DNA of 64,000 bases, taken from the NCBI GenBank assembly GCA_015665415.1, contig JADFAE010000026.1, positions 1 through 64,000 of the forward strand. Reading direction: 5' to 3'. The translations under genes and the position numbers were made by a program. Source of the stretch: Roseobacter sp. (GTDB lineage: Bacteria; Pseudomonadota; Alphaproteobacteria; Rhodobacterales; Rhodobacteraceae). Numbering within the stretch: position 1 is the first letter of the stretch; every line of letters begins with the position of its first letter. The notes below the pieces were generated by a model. That model was given only the letters and a program-made list of their open reading frames with translations, had not been told where the DNA came from and searched no databases. Positions 17,293-26,805 of the stretch are shown piece after piece.

Positions 17293-18753
17293 ATGGCTAT
17301 ATCCGTTGACACCTTCTTTCTAAATCCCGACGCTCAGGGGACCCTGCAGGCCCAGATCCAGGAAATGATTGCCGAGGGCATTCTCTCCGGGCGTTTTCGC
17401 GTTGGGGAAAAACTGCCTTCCTCGCGAAAACTGGCTCTGCATCTTGGCATCAGCCGGATCACCGTGACGATGGCCTACACTGAACTTCTGGCCAATGACT
17501 ACCTGACCTCGCGCGGGCGCTCCGGGTATTATGTTTCGCAAACCGCCCCCGTGCCGCCCAGTTATACGCCTCCGGTGCAATCCGAAGACGCTGTCGACTG
17601 GGGCCATATGCTGGTGCGCAGTTTTACTGGCGGTGACACGCCCAAAAAAGCCCCCGACTGGCGCAGCTACAAATACCCCTTTATTTACGGCCAGGCCGAT
17701 CCGGCCCTGTTTGATCACGCCAATTGGCGGCTTTGTGCTTTGCGGGCGCTGGGGCAAAAGGATTTTGCCGCCCTTACCGATGATTATTTCGACCAGGATG
17801 ACCCGCTGCTGATCGAATATATCGCCCGCCATACCCTGCCCCGGCGCGGTGTCATTGCCCGCCCTGAACAGATTCTGATCACGCTGGGGGCGCAAAACGC
17901 CTTGTGGATGGCGGGCCAACTGTTGCTCAATCGCGGTCGCAAAGCCACCATCGAAGACCCCACCTATTACACCATGCGCGACCAGCTGCACCATGTCGGC
18001 TGTCAGATTGATTACATCCCGGTAGACCGGGACGGCTTGCCCCCGCAGGAAATCGCCGAAGACACTGATGTAATCTTCTGCACCCCAAGCCACCAGGCCC
18101 CAACAACCGCAACCATGCCGATGCCACGGCGCAAGGAATTGCTGCAACGCGCCCGCGACATCGATGCCGTTATCGTCGAGGATGATTACGAATTCGAGAT
18201 GTCCTTTCTCGGAGCCCCCTCACCCGCATTGAAATCCCTCGATACCGACGGCCGGGTCATCTATATCGGCAGCTTTTCCAAATCGCTGTTTCCCGGCCTG
18301 CGTCTGGGCTACATGGTCGGCTCAGAGGCCTTTATTCGCCAGGCCCGCGCCCTGCGGGCAAAAGTGCTGCGTCACCCGCCTGGTCATATTCAGCGCACGG
18401 TGGCCTATTTCCTCTCGCTGGGGCACTACGACGCCCAAATTCGCCGCACCGCCAAAGTGCTGCATGATCGCCGCAGCGTCATCGAAGAGGCGGTCAACCT
18501 ACATAACCTCTCGATTTCTGGCGTCGGCGTCTATGGGGGGTCCTCGCTGTGGATGCACGCCCCTGAAGGCACGGATATGGCGCAGGTGGCGCAGGATCTG
18601 AAACCCGACAGTGTCATCATCGAACCCGGTGCTCCTTTCTTTTCGGCAGGCAACCGGCAACATAACTTTTATCGGCTGGGATATTCCTCGATTTCCGCCA
18701 GCCGAATTACCCCCGGCCTCGCGCTTTTGGCCAAGGCCTTGAAGCAGGCGTGA
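17293..18753 (+). CDS. tauR: MocR-type taurine regulator TauR
   Basis: This 486-residue protein has a GntR winged helix at the N-terminus (GILSGRFRVGEKLPSSRKLALHLGISRITVTMAYTELLANDYL) and an aminotransferase-fold PLP domain. The PLP lysine lies in YIGSFSKSLFPGLRLGYM. MocR regulators of this type activate tpa and xsc in response to taurine in Rhodobacter relatives and bind direct repeats. The ATG at 17293 follows TAAGG; the longer frame uses a TTG without a site. Its neighbour xsc, and the direct repeats before tpa and xsc, support the TauR assignment over other MocR proteins. Confidence 0.9.
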   Translation: MAISVDTFFLNPDAQGTLQAQIQEMIAEGILSGRFRVGEKLPSSRKLALHLGISRITVTMAYTELLANDYLTSRGRSGYYVSQTAPVPPSYTPPVQSEDAVDWGHMLVRSFTGGDTPKKAPDWRSYKYPFIYGQADPALFDHANWRLCALRALGQKDFAALTDDYFDQDDPLLIEYIARHTLPRRGVIARPEQILITLGAQNALWMAGQLLLNRGRKATIEDPTYYTMRDQLHHVGCQIDYIPVDRDGLPPQEIAEDTDVIFCTPSHQAPTTATMPMPRRKELLQRARDIDAVIVEDDYEFEMSFLGAPSPALKSLDTDGRVIYIGSFSKSLFPGLRLGYMVGSEAFIRQARALRAKVLRHPPGHIQRTVAYFLSLGHYDAQIRRTAKVLHDRRSVIEEAVNLHNLSISGVGVYGGSSLWMHAPEGTDMAQVAQDLKPDSVIIEPGAPFFSAGNRQHNFYRLGYSSISASRITPGLALLAKALKQA

Positions 18754-18881
18754 ACACTGCGCATCTCAAGTTAATGATACAATTTATCTCATTTTTTGAA
18801 TGATAATCTGCGGTGTGAATTTCTTCTCACCCCCTGAAGCCATTGAAAGAATCCAGTTTCAGCTGCGTCCCAGATCAAATT

Positions 18882-18913
18882 CTGGATCTACTCGCGTTTG
18901 AAACTGGCCCTAA
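18882..18913 (+). promoter_or_regulatory. TauR-type direct repeats upstream of xsc
   Basis: CTGGATCTAC (18882-18891) and CTGGCCCTAA (18904-18913) are direct repeats 22 bases apart, ending 84 bases before the xsc start. A weaker CTGGCTCTGC lies at 18923. In the leader, GGGATTAATCCC (18940-18951) is a perfect palindrome of unknown role. Confidence 0.55.
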
Positions 18914-18997
18914 CTGACGGCGCTGGCTCTGCATAAACCGGGATTAATCCCCGGCATGAGACCGGGGCTCTATGCGTCTCACTTAGGAGCATCCGAC

Positions 18998-20770
18998 ATG
19001 AAAATGACCACCGAGGAAGCCTTTGTAAAAACCTTGCAAATGCATGGCATTCAACATGCCTTTGGAATTATCGGGTCGGCCATGATGCCAATTTCCGATA
19101 TCTTCCCCAAAGCCGGCATCACCTTCTGGGACTGCGCCCATGAGGGCTCTGGCGGCATGATGGCAGATGGGTACACCCGCGCCACCGGCAAAATGTCGAT
19201 GATGATTGCCCAGAACGGCCCCGGCATCACCAATTTTGTCACCGCCGTCAAAACCGCCTACTGGAACCACACACCGCTGTTGCTGGTGACCCCGCAGGCC
19301 GCCAACAAGACCATCGGTCAGGGTGGCTTTCAGGAAATGGAACAGATGCGCATGTTTGCCGACTGCGTCTGCTACCAGGAAGAAGTCCGCGACCCTTCGC
19401 GCGTTGCCGAAGTTCTCAGCCGGGTGATCATGCAGGCCAAACGCGCCTCGGCGCCGGCCCAGCTGAACATCCCGCGCGATATGTGGACCCAGGTGATCGA
19501 CATCGCCCTGCCGCAGATCGTCGAGTTTGAACGCCCCGGTGGCGGCGAGACCTCGCTGCAAGACGCTGCCGACCTGTTGTCGACGGCCAAATTCCCCGTC
19601 ATCCTGAACGGTGCCGGTGTGGTTCTGGCCGGTGGCATCGAGGCCTCCAAGGATCTGGCCGAACGCCTCGGCGCACCGGTCTGTGTTGGCTACCAGCACA
19701 ATGACGCCTTCCCCGGCTCCCACCCGCTGTTTGCCGGCCCCCTGGGCTACAACGGCTCCAAGGCCGGCATGGAGCTGATCTCCAAGGCCGACGTGGTCCT
19801 GGCCCTCGGTACCCGCCTGAACCCGTTCTCCACCCTGCCCGGATATGGCATTGATTACTGGCCAACAGAGGCCAAGATCATCCAGGTCGACATCAATCCT
19901 GATCGCATCGGCCTGACCAAAAAGGTCACCGTTGGCATCATCGGGGACGCCAAAAAGGTTGCCACCTCGATCCTCGCCAAGCTCTCGGACACCGCTGGTG
20001 ACGAAGGTCGTGATGAGCGCCTGACCCAGATCTCAACCGCAAAATCCACCTGGGCGCAGCAGCTCAGCTCGATGGACCACGAGGATGACGATCCCGGCAC
20101 CACCTGGAACCAGCGCGCGCGCGACGACAAACCAGAGTGGATGAGCCCCCGCATGGCCTGGCGCGCAATCCAGTCAGCCCTGCCCAAGGATGCGATCATT
20201 TCCTCGGACATCGGCAACAACTGCGCCATCGGCAACGCCTATCCTTCGTTTGACGACTCTCGCAAGTATCTTGCTCCCGGCCTGTTTGGTCCCTGTGGCT
20301 ATGGTCTGCCAGCGGTTGTTGGCGCCAAGATCGGCTGCCCAGATGTGCCGGTTGTCGGCTTCTCTGGCGACGGTGCCTTTGGCATCGCCGTGAACGAGCT
20401 GACAGCGATCGGCCGCGAAGAATGGCCCGCCGTGACCCAAGTGGTGTTCCGCAACTACCAGTGGGGCGCGGAAAAGCGCAACTCCACCCTGTGGTTTGAC
20501 GACAACTTTGTCGGCACCGAGCTGGACCAGCAGGTCTCCTATGCTGGCATCGCCAGCGCCTGTGGCCTGAAAGGCGTCATCGCCCGCACTCAGGACGAGC
20601 TGACAGCTGCCCTGGCACAGGCTTGCGAAGACCAGAAGAACGGCATCACCACCCTGATCGAAGCCATGATCAATCAGGAACTGGGTGAGCCCTTCCGCCG
20701 CGACGCGATGAAAAAGCCTGTCGCAGTTGCTGGTATCGACGCCGCAGACATGCGCGAACAGCAGGTCTGA
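18998..20770 (+). CDS. xsc: Sulfoacetaldehyde acetyltransferase
   Basis: This 590-residue thiamine diphosphate enzyme converts sulfoacetaldehyde and phosphate into acetyl phosphate and sulfite in the cytoplasm. The activating Glu lies in WDCAHEGSGG, and the ThDP/Mg motif in VVGFSGDGAFGIAVNELTAIGR extends to FRNYQWGAEKRN. The central NAD-fold-like domain (FPVILNGAGVVLAGG) is the usual acetolactate-synthase-like one. ATG 18998 has TAGGAG 8 bases upstream; the frame extends to an unconserved start at 18956. It is followed within 6 bases by the exporter gene and then pta, forming an xsc-tauE-pta operon. Confidence 0.97.
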   Translation: MKMTTEEAFVKTLQMHGIQHAFGIIGSAMMPISDIFPKAGITFWDCAHEGSGGMMADGYTRATGKMSMMIAQNGPGITNFVTAVKTAYWNHTPLLLVTPQAANKTIGQGGFQEMEQMRMFADCVCYQEEVRDPSRVAEVLSRVIMQAKRASAPAQLNIPRDMWTQVIDIALPQIVEFERPGGGETSLQDAADLLSTAKFPVILNGAGVVLAGGIEASKDLAERLGAPVCVGYQHNDAFPGSHPLFAGPLGYNGSKAGMELISKADVVLALGTRLNPFSTLPGYGIDYWPTEAKIIQVDINPDRIGLTKKVTVGIIGDAKKVATSILAKLSDTAGDEGRDERLTQISTAKSTWAQQLSSMDHEDDDPGTTWNQRARDDKPEWMSPRMAWRAIQSALPKDAIISSDIGNNCAIGNAYPSFDDSRKYLAPGLFGPCGYGLPAVVGAKIGCPDVPVVGFSGDGAFGIAVNELTAIGREEWPAVTQVVFRNYQWGAEKRNSTLWFDDNFVGTELDQQVSYAGIASACGLKGVIARTQDELTAALAQACEDQKNGITTLIEAMINQELGEPFRRDAMKKPVAVAGIDAADMREQQV

Positions 20771-20775
20771 TCGCA

Positions 20776-21522
20776 ATGGAACTGCCCTTTGATCTGACAG
20801 CAGGCCAAGGGGCATATCTGGCCGCCGCATTGTTTGTGGCGGCCTATATTCGCGGCTACTCCGGCTTTGGGTTTTCCGCGATCTTTATCATTCTGGCAGC
20901 ACTCACCACCAATCCGCTGCCGCTGATCCCCGTCATCTTTGCCTGCGAAATCGCCATGACCCTGTTTCAGGCCCGTGGCATCCGCGCCCATGTGGACTGG
21001 TCCCGTGTCCGCCCGCTGCTGATCGGAGCCGCGATTGCCACTGTTCCATCTGTGACCGTGATGGCGCGACTGGGTGAAGATCAGGCGCGGCTGGCGATCT
21101 CTACGGTCATTCTGGTGCTGAGCCTGATCCTGCTGAGCGGCTGGCAATTGCGCCGCCCGATTGGGTTCAAGGGCAATCTGTCGGTTGGCATTCTGTCCGG
21201 CATGGTCAACAGCGCCGGTGTGGGCGGGTTACCTGCTGCAGCCTTTCTGACCGCGCAGCCCCTGGCCCCGGCGGTGTTTCGCGCCACCATGATCGTGTTT
21301 TTGACCGGCATCGATATCTTTGCCCTGCCCGTAATGCATGCCAATGGGCTGACGGGCCCCAGCACGCTGGTTGGAGTGGGCCTTGCCTTTCCCATACTCG
21401 GGCTTGGTGTCTGGGCCGGAGGGCTGCGGTTTTCCTCAGCCTCGCAATCGCAATTTCGCCGCGTGATCGTGATCCTGCTCACGCTGTTTTCCATCCTCAA
21501 CATCGCCAAGGTCGTCGCATGA
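20776..21522 (+). CDS. TSUP-family sulfite exporter (TauE/SafE-like)
   Basis: This 248-residue integral membrane protein has 7 or 8 predicted helices in two related halves, with YIRGYSGFGFSAIFIILAAL near the N-terminus and GILSGMVNSAGVGGLPAAAFLT in the second half, both typical of the TauE/SafE (TSUP) family. Members export sulfite or sulfoacetate in sulfonate-degrading bacteria. It lies between xsc, which releases sulfite, and pta, and overlaps pta by 4 bases. Here it would relieve sulfite when SoeABC is saturated (inference). Confidence 0.88.
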   Translation: MELPFDLTAGQGAYLAAALFVAAYIRGYSGFGFSAIFIILAALTTNPLPLIPVIFACEIAMTLFQARGIRAHVDWSRVRPLLIGAAIATVPSVTVMARLGEDQARLAISTVILVLSLILLSGWQLRRPIGFKGNLSVGILSGMVNSAGVGGLPAAAFLTAQPLAPAVFRATMIVFLTGIDIFALPVMHANGLTGPSTLVGVGLAFPILGLGVWAGGLRFSSASQSQFRRVIVILLTLFSILNIAKVVA

Positions 21523-22535
21523 CAAAAACCCTGTCTCCTTCGGCTCTTCTGGGCCAATCCCCCGCCGCGGTGCCCGCTGTTGTGGCGCTCAGCGAAGGCA
21601 GTGATCCGCGCATTGTCGCCGGAGCAATTGCCGCAAGATCAGCGGGGCTGGCCCATATCATTCTGGTAGGCCCCAAGGCAGAGGTAGAAGCGGAACTTGT
21701 GGCCCAGGGGGCCAGTTCCGCCCCCGGTCTGGATATTCATGACCCCAGCCAGTCGCCTCATCACCAGGATTTTGCCCAGGCCTTTCACGCTTTGCGCCAG
21801 CACAAGGGCGTTACCCCAGAGATGGCAGCCAAGGCAGTGCAGGATCCGCTGGTCTATGCCGCCCTGCTGGTGCGAGAAGGGCATGCTACTGGCACCGTTG
21901 GCGGCGCCGTCGCCACCACATCTGATGTGGTGCGCACTGCGCTGCAGGTCATTGGCAAGGCACCGGAGGCCGCGATGGTCTCTAGCTTTTTCCTGATGTA
22001 TCCGCCCGACGACGCCCCCACCACCCATGGCCGCGCCATGCTCTATTCCGATTGCGGCTTGGTCATCGACCCAAGCGCCAACGACCTGGTGGCCATAGCA
22101 GAGGCCTCGGCCCGCTCCTGCCAAAGCCTGCTGCGCCAGGAGGCCAAGATAGCGATGCTGTCCTTTTCGACCAAAGGCAGTGCCAGCCATCCCGCTGTCA
22201 GCAAGGTCAGCAAAGCAACCAAAATACTGCACCAGAGCCGTCCGGATCTGGCCGTAGACGGAGAGCTGCAGTTTGATGCCGCCTTTGCGCCAGAGGTCGG
22301 CGACAAAAAGTCCCCGGGCTCCAGCGTTGCAGGCCATGCCAATGTGATGATCTTTCCCAATCTGGATGCCGGCAACATCGGCTATAAGATCAGCCAGCGC
22401 TTGGGTGGCTACAGTGCCATCGGCCCCATCCTGCAGGGGCTGTCACAGCCTGCCAATGATCTCTCACGCGGCTGCAGTGCCAAAGACGTGCTGGAAATGA
22501 TTGCCGTTACTGTCCTGCAGGCCGGGGAGAATTGA
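21519..22535 (+). CDS. pta: Phosphate acetyltransferase
   Basis: This 338-residue short-form Pta converts acetyl phosphate to acetyl-CoA, so it takes the carbon product of Xsc into central metabolism. It carries only the PTA_PTB catalytic domain, as is usual for taurine-locus enzymes: ALSEGSDPRIVAGA, GGAVATTSDVVRTALQVIGK, the MLSFSTKGSASH motif, GELQFDAAFAPEVGDKKSPGS, and the final NVMIFPNLDAGNIGYKISQRLGG. Translational coupling with the exporter (ATGA) and closeness to xsc fix its role. Confidence 0.95.
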   Translation: MTKTLSPSALLGQSPAAVPAVVALSEGSDPRIVAGAIAARSAGLAHIILVGPKAEVEAELVAQGASSAPGLDIHDPSQSPHHQDFAQAFHALRQHKGVTPEMAAKAVQDPLVYAALLVREGHATGTVGGAVATTSDVVRTALQVIGKAPEAAMVSSFFLMYPPDDAPTTHGRAMLYSDCGLVIDPSANDLVAIAEASARSCQSLLRQEAKIAMLSFSTKGSASHPAVSKVSKATKILHQSRPDLAVDGELQFDAAFAPEVGDKKSPGSSVAGHANVMIFPNLDAGNIGYKISQRLGGYSAIGPILQGLSQPANDLSRGCSAKDVLEMIAVTVLQAGEN

Positions 22536-22688
22536 CGTCAAATCACGCCGCCTCCCGCAGAGAAATTCGGACTGCAACCGCCGCAATATCCGGAACTTTG
22601 TTGTGAAACCCACCTAAGATACAGAAAACCCTCGCCAAAAGCCCGGCATTCGACCTAGCCTGCGCCAACGCCACAAACAAGGAAGACC

Positions 22689-23087
22689 ATGGCCCTATTC
22701 CCGCCACAGACCAAGCCTGCCCTGCCAGCCAACTGGACGGCCCAGGCAAAGGCACAATCGCAGGATCACGTTGGTGGGCTTGCGGTGGCGGTCCCTGTGA
22801 TGGCTTTGGCCCTTTTTCTGGCGGCGCAATCCGCCATGCCTGTACCCAGTTGGCCTATGCTTCGCTTTTCTGGACCGATTGCGGCGACCGGGGTCGATTT
22901 TTTCAACCAGCCTGCGTGCTGGCTGCTGCTCGCAGCCATCGCGGCTTTGGGCATGAAGACCAATCTGAAACAACTGCGGGTCCCAGGACAGGCGGCCAGC
23001 ACCATGATCATCAAAAACACACTGTTCAGTGCCGGGTTGATCCTGGCCGGGCGCTTGGGTCTGACCAGCCCCGATAAGAACAGATAA
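22689..23087 (+). pseudogene. Probable remnant of a YeiH-type putative sulfate exporter
   Basis: This 132-residue frame has a start at ATG 22689 but lacks the length (about 330-350) and most helices of any transporter. Its last 60 residues (ACWLLLAAIAALGMKTNLKQLRVPGQAASTMIIKNTLFSAGLILAGRLG) read like the C-terminus of YeiH/UPF0324 'putative sulfate exporter' proteins, where a penultimate helix is followed by AIAALGLKT. The N-terminal 60 residues include one more hydrophobic helix. It sits in the operon between pta and soeA, 10 bases before soeA, and so may survive as a short gene or as decaying sequence. The family call is from memory of the pattern. Confidence 0.5.
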
Positions 23088-23097
23088 GGGAGGCGAG

Positions 23098-25938
23098 ATG
23101 ACGTTCCAGCAACCCCGGGTGGAAACATCCCCAAAGGTATCAGACGAAATCCGTCAGACCACCTGCTACATGTGTGCATGCCGCTGCGGCATCAATGTGC
23201 ACATGAAGACCAATGAGGACGGCAAGAAAGAGGTCGCCTATATCGAGGGCAACCGCAATCACCCCGTCAACAAAGGGGTGCTCTGCGCCAAAGGCTCGGC
23301 GGGGATCATGCAGGTCAACGCCCCTTCGCGGCTGCGGGCACCGCTGAAACGGGTCGGCCCGCGTGGGTCTGGCGAATTCGAAGAGATCTCCTGGGATGAA
23401 GCACTGGAGATTGCTGCCGGTTGGCTCAAGCCGATCCGCGAGGATGATCCTTCAAAACTGGCGTTCTTTACCGGGCGCGATCAGTCGCAAAGCTTCACCA
23501 GCTTTTGGGCGCAGAATTTTGGCACCCCCAACTATGCAGCCCATGGCGGGTTTTGCTCTGTCAATATGGCAGCGGCCGGCATCTACACTATGGGTGGTGC
23601 CTTTTGGGAGTTTGGCCAGCCGGATTGGGACCACACCAAACTGTTCATGCTGTTTGGCGTTGCCGAGGATCACGACAGCAACCCGATCAAGATGGGGCTG
23701 GGCAAGATCAAGGCGCGCGGCGCGCGGGTGATTGGCGTCAATCCGATCCGCTCTGGCTACAACGCCATTGCCGATGACTGGGTTGGTATCACCCCAGGCA
23801 CCGATGGGCTGTTCATCCTGTCGCTGGTGCATGTGCTGATGAAGGCCGGCAAGATCGATCTGGACTACCTCAGCCGCTTTACCAATGCCCCGGTTCTGGT
23901 GAACCAGGATCCGGATTCTCCTGACAAGGGCCTGTTCCTGCGCGATGACCACGGCGCGCCTTTGGTGATCAACCGCAAGACCGGCAAGCTGGCTCCCTTT
24001 GACATGGCGGGCGTGCGGCCCGACCTGGGCGGCAGCTTCAAGATGGGTGATGTCACCCATGTCTCTGTCTTCCAGCTGATGGCTGAACGCTATCTCAAAG
24101 ACGAATACGCCCCCGAAGCGGTGGCAGAGCGCTGCGGCATCCCAGCCACGCGCATCCGCGCCATTGCCAGCGAGATCGCCCGTGTCGCCTTTGATGAGGC
24201 CTTTGAGCTGGACCAGGAATGGACCGATTTCCGCGGCGAAAAACATGACAAGATGATTGGCCGCCCGGTCTCATTCCACTCCATGCGCGGGGTTTCGGCC
24301 CATGCCAATGGGTTCCAGACCTGCCGCGCCTTGCATGTGTTGCAGATCCTGCTGGGCACCGTCGAGGCCCCCGGGGGCTTCCGCTTCAAACCGCCCTACC
24401 CAAAGCCGGTCGAGGCGCATCCCGCGCCGCACTCTCGCGTGACAGCCAACAAACCGCTGGATGGCCCGCACCTGGGCTTTGTGCATGGACCAGAGCATCT
24501 GGCGCTCAAGAGCGATGGTACCGCCGCACGCATCGACAAGGCCTTTACCTGGGAAAATCCGATGTCCAGCCACGGGCTGATGCATATGGTGATTTCCAAC
24601 GCCCATGCGGGTGATCCCTACAAGATCGACACCTTGTTCATGTATATGGCCAATATGTCCTGGAATTCTTCCATGAACACCAAGGGTGTGATGGAGATGC
24701 TGACGGACAAGGGCGAGGATGGCGAATACAAGATTCCGCGCATCATCTATTCAGATGCCTATTCCTCGGAAATGGTGGCCTATGCCGATCTGATTTTGCC
24801 CGACACCACGTATCTGGAGCGCCACGATTGCATCAGCCTGCTGGATCGCCCGATCTGCGAGGCCGATGGTGCTGCCGATGCCATCCGCTGGCCAGTGATC
24901 GAACCGGATCGCGACGTGCGCGGGTTCCAGACCGTACTGGTGCAACTGGCCAACAAGATGGGCCTGCCAGGCTTCACCGCCGAGGATGGCAGCGCCAAAT
25001 GGCAGGACTATGCCGACTACATCGTCAACCATGAGCGCAAGCCGGGTATTGGCCCGCTGGCGGGTTTCCGCGGGCCTGATGGCGACAAGGCCGGGCGCGG
25101 TGAAGTGAACCCGGACCAGCTCGACCGTTATATCGAAAATGGCGGCTTCTTTGTTGAGCATATCCCAACCGAGGCAAGCTATTTCAAACCCTGGAACATG
25201 GCCTATCAGGACTGGGCGGTGAACCTCGGATTGTTCGACAGCCCGCAGCCCTATCTGTTCCAGCTCTATGTGGAACCGATGCGCAAGTTCCAGCTGGCCG
25301 CCGAAGGCCATGGCGAGCGCCAACCACCCGAGCATCTGCGCGCGCGCATCAAGGACACCATGGACCCGCTGCCGATCTGGTACGAGACCGATCAGCAGGG
25401 CAACGAAGGCTTTACCGTCAACGCCCTGACCCAGCGCCCCATGGCGATGTATCACTCCTGGGGCACGCAGAACGCCTGGCTACGCCAGCTGCACGGGCGC
25501 AATCCGCTGTATGTACCCACCAAACTGATGCGCGAAAATGATCTCCAGGATGGCGACTGGGCCAAGGTTTCCTCGCCACATGGCAGTATCACGGTGCCGG
25601 TAATGGAAATGGCGGCGCTGAACGAAAACACCGTCTGGACCTGGAATGCCATCGGCAAGCGCAAGGGCGCTTGGGCGCTGGAAGAAGATGCCCCCGAAGC
25701 AACCAAGGGTTTTTTGTTGAACCATCTGATCCACGAGCTTTTGCCTGCCAAGGGCGACGGTATGCGATGGGCCAATTCGGACCCGATTACCGGACAGGCC
25801 GCCTGGTTCGACTTGAAGGTAAAGATCGAAAAAGTCGGCGCACCAGAGGATCTCGCCGAAAGCCAACCTGAGTTGCCGCCAATCAAATCTCCGGTTGGCA
25901 CCGGCCCCAAAGACCTGAAATGGAAGGTGGGGAAATGA
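23098..25938 (+). CDS. soeA: Sulfite dehydrogenase (quinone) molybdopterin subunit SoeA
   Basis: This 946-residue DMSO-reductase-family enzyme oxidises sulfite to sulfate. The N-terminal [4Fe-4S] site is Cys23, Cys26, Cys30 and Cys63 (CYMCACRC ... GVLCAKG). Cys153 in HGGFCSVN is at the position of the molybdenum ligand. There is no twin-arginine signal, so the enzyme is cytoplasmic, as known for SoeABC of purple sulfur bacteria and roseobacters. A GGGAGG site precedes ATG 23098. It follows tauR, xsc, tauE and pta, and the SoeB and SoeC subunits lie just downstream, so the sulfite from Xsc is the expected substrate. Formate dehydrogenase and polysulfide reductase relatives are less likely in this setting. 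Confidence 0.88.
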   Translation: MTFQQPRVETSPKVSDEIRQTTCYMCACRCGINVHMKTNEDGKKEVAYIEGNRNHPVNKGVLCAKGSAGIMQVNAPSRLRAPLKRVGPRGSGEFEEISWDEALEIAAGWLKPIREDDPSKLAFFTGRDQSQSFTSFWAQNFGTPNYAAHGGFCSVNMAAAGIYTMGGAFWEFGQPDWDHTKLFMLFGVAEDHDSNPIKMGLGKIKARGARVIGVNPIRSGYNAIADDWVGITPGTDGLFILSLVHVLMKAGKIDLDYLSRFTNAPVLVNQDPDSPDKGLFLRDDHGAPLVINRKTGKLAPFDMAGVRPDLGGSFKMGDVTHVSVFQLMAERYLKDEYAPEAVAERCGIPATRIRAIASEIARVAFDEAFELDQEWTDFRGEKHDKMIGRPVSFHSMRGVSAHANGFQTCRALHVLQILLGTVEAPGGFRFKPPYPKPVEAHPAPHSRVTANKPLDGPHLGFVHGPEHLALKSDGTAARIDKAFTWENPMSSHGLMHMVISNAHAGDPYKIDTLFMYMANMSWNSSMNTKGVMEMLTDKGEDGEYKIPRIIYSDAYSSEMVAYADLILPDTTYLERHDCISLLDRPICEADGAADAIRWPVIEPDRDVRGFQTVLVQLANKMGLPGFTAEDGSAKWQDYADYIVNHERKPGIGPLAGFRGPDGDKAGRGEVNPDQLDRYIENGGFFVEHIPTEASYFKPWNMAYQDWAVNLGLFDSPQPYLFQLYVEPMRKFQLAAEGHGERQPPEHLRARIKDTMDPLPIWYETDQQGNEGFTVNALTQRPMAMYHSWGTQNAWLRQLHGRNPLYVPTKLMRENDLQDGDWAKVSSPHGSITVPVMEMAALNENTVWTWNAIGKRKGAWALEEDAPEATKGFLLNHLIHELLPAKGDGMRWANSDPITGQAAWFDLKVKIEKVGAPEDLAESQPELPPIKSPVGTGPKDLKWKVGK

Positions 25939-26118
25939 CCCGGCTGCGCGCCCACCCTCAGCTCCCCTCCAGATCCGAGAACGCACGGCGGGGCCCTGCC
26001 CGAAAACGCTCGACTTGGCCCAATGCCAAAATGGCCTACCTTGTTCCCCGTGCAACTGCAGGGGGGGCGACAGTTTGCCAAGAGCTGGTTTCGCCTTCCC
26101 TCCATTGGGGGGGGAACA

Positions 26119-26802
26119 ATGAAATACGTGGTCTTTCATTTACTTTTACGGCTGAAAAAGCCCTTTTCTCATGCGGCTCGCAGGCGTCGCATGGCTGAAT
26201 TTGTCAAACGCATGAACCTTAACGGCGGTGAGCGGGTCATCGACCTGGGCGGCACCCCGGAATTCTGGGCCGATTGTCCGGTGCCCTTGGACATCACCGT
26301 GATGAACCTGCCCGGGTTCAACGCGCCCAAGCAGACCGCAAAGAACATCACCCTATGCGAGGGCGATGCTTGCGGCACGGGTTTTGCCGATCAAAGCTTT
26401 GATATCGCGTTTTCCAATAGTGTCATCGAACATGTCGGAGACGAGAGCAAGCAACAGCAGATGGCCCATGAGGCGCGCCGACTTGCCCCCGCCTATTGGG
26501 TGCAAACCCCGTCGATCTGGTTTCCCATCGAAGCGCATAATCACATGCCCTTCTGGTGGTTCTACCCGGCCCGGCTGCAACAGCATTTTATTCGCAACTG
26601 GCGCAAAAAGCTGCCCGAATGGACCAAAATGGTCGAAACAACCCGGGTGCTCCTGCGCTCCTCTCTGCGCCGTCTGTTCCCGGATGGCGAGATCTGGACT
26701 GAACGCAAATTCGGCTTTCCCAAATCCTATGTGCTCTATAAACGCCCCCCCGGGCATCAGGCATCAGGATTGCGACAGCCCCTCTTCGAAGGCAGACAGT
26801 AA
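26119..26802 (+). CDS. Class I SAM-dependent methyltransferase inside the soe operon
   Basis: This 227-residue protein starts at ATG 26119, after a G-rich site. It has a basic N-terminus (LLLRLKKPFSHAARRRR), motif I RVIDLGGTPEFW and the post-motif FDIAFSNSVIEHVGDESKQQQMAHEARRL of methyltransferase type 11 proteins. A W-rich central segment (SIWFPIEAHNHMPFWWFYPARLQQHF) resembles enzymes acting on sugars or lipids at the membrane. It interrupts soeA and soeB, 180 bases after soeA and 4 before soeB, without disturbing either frame. I know of no role in sulfite oxidation, and a recent insertion is likely. Confidence 0.8.
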   Translation: MKYVVFHLLLRLKKPFSHAARRRRMAEFVKRMNLNGGERVIDLGGTPEFWADCPVPLDITVMNLPGFNAPKQTAKNITLCEGDACGTGFADQSFDIAFSNSVIEHVGDESKQQQMAHEARRLAPAYWVQTPSIWFPIEAHNHMPFWWFYPARLQQHFIRNWRKKLPEWTKMVETTRVLLRSSLRRLFPDGEIWTERKFGFPKSYVLYKRPPGHQASGLRQPLFEGRQ

Positions 26803-26805
26803 GAC

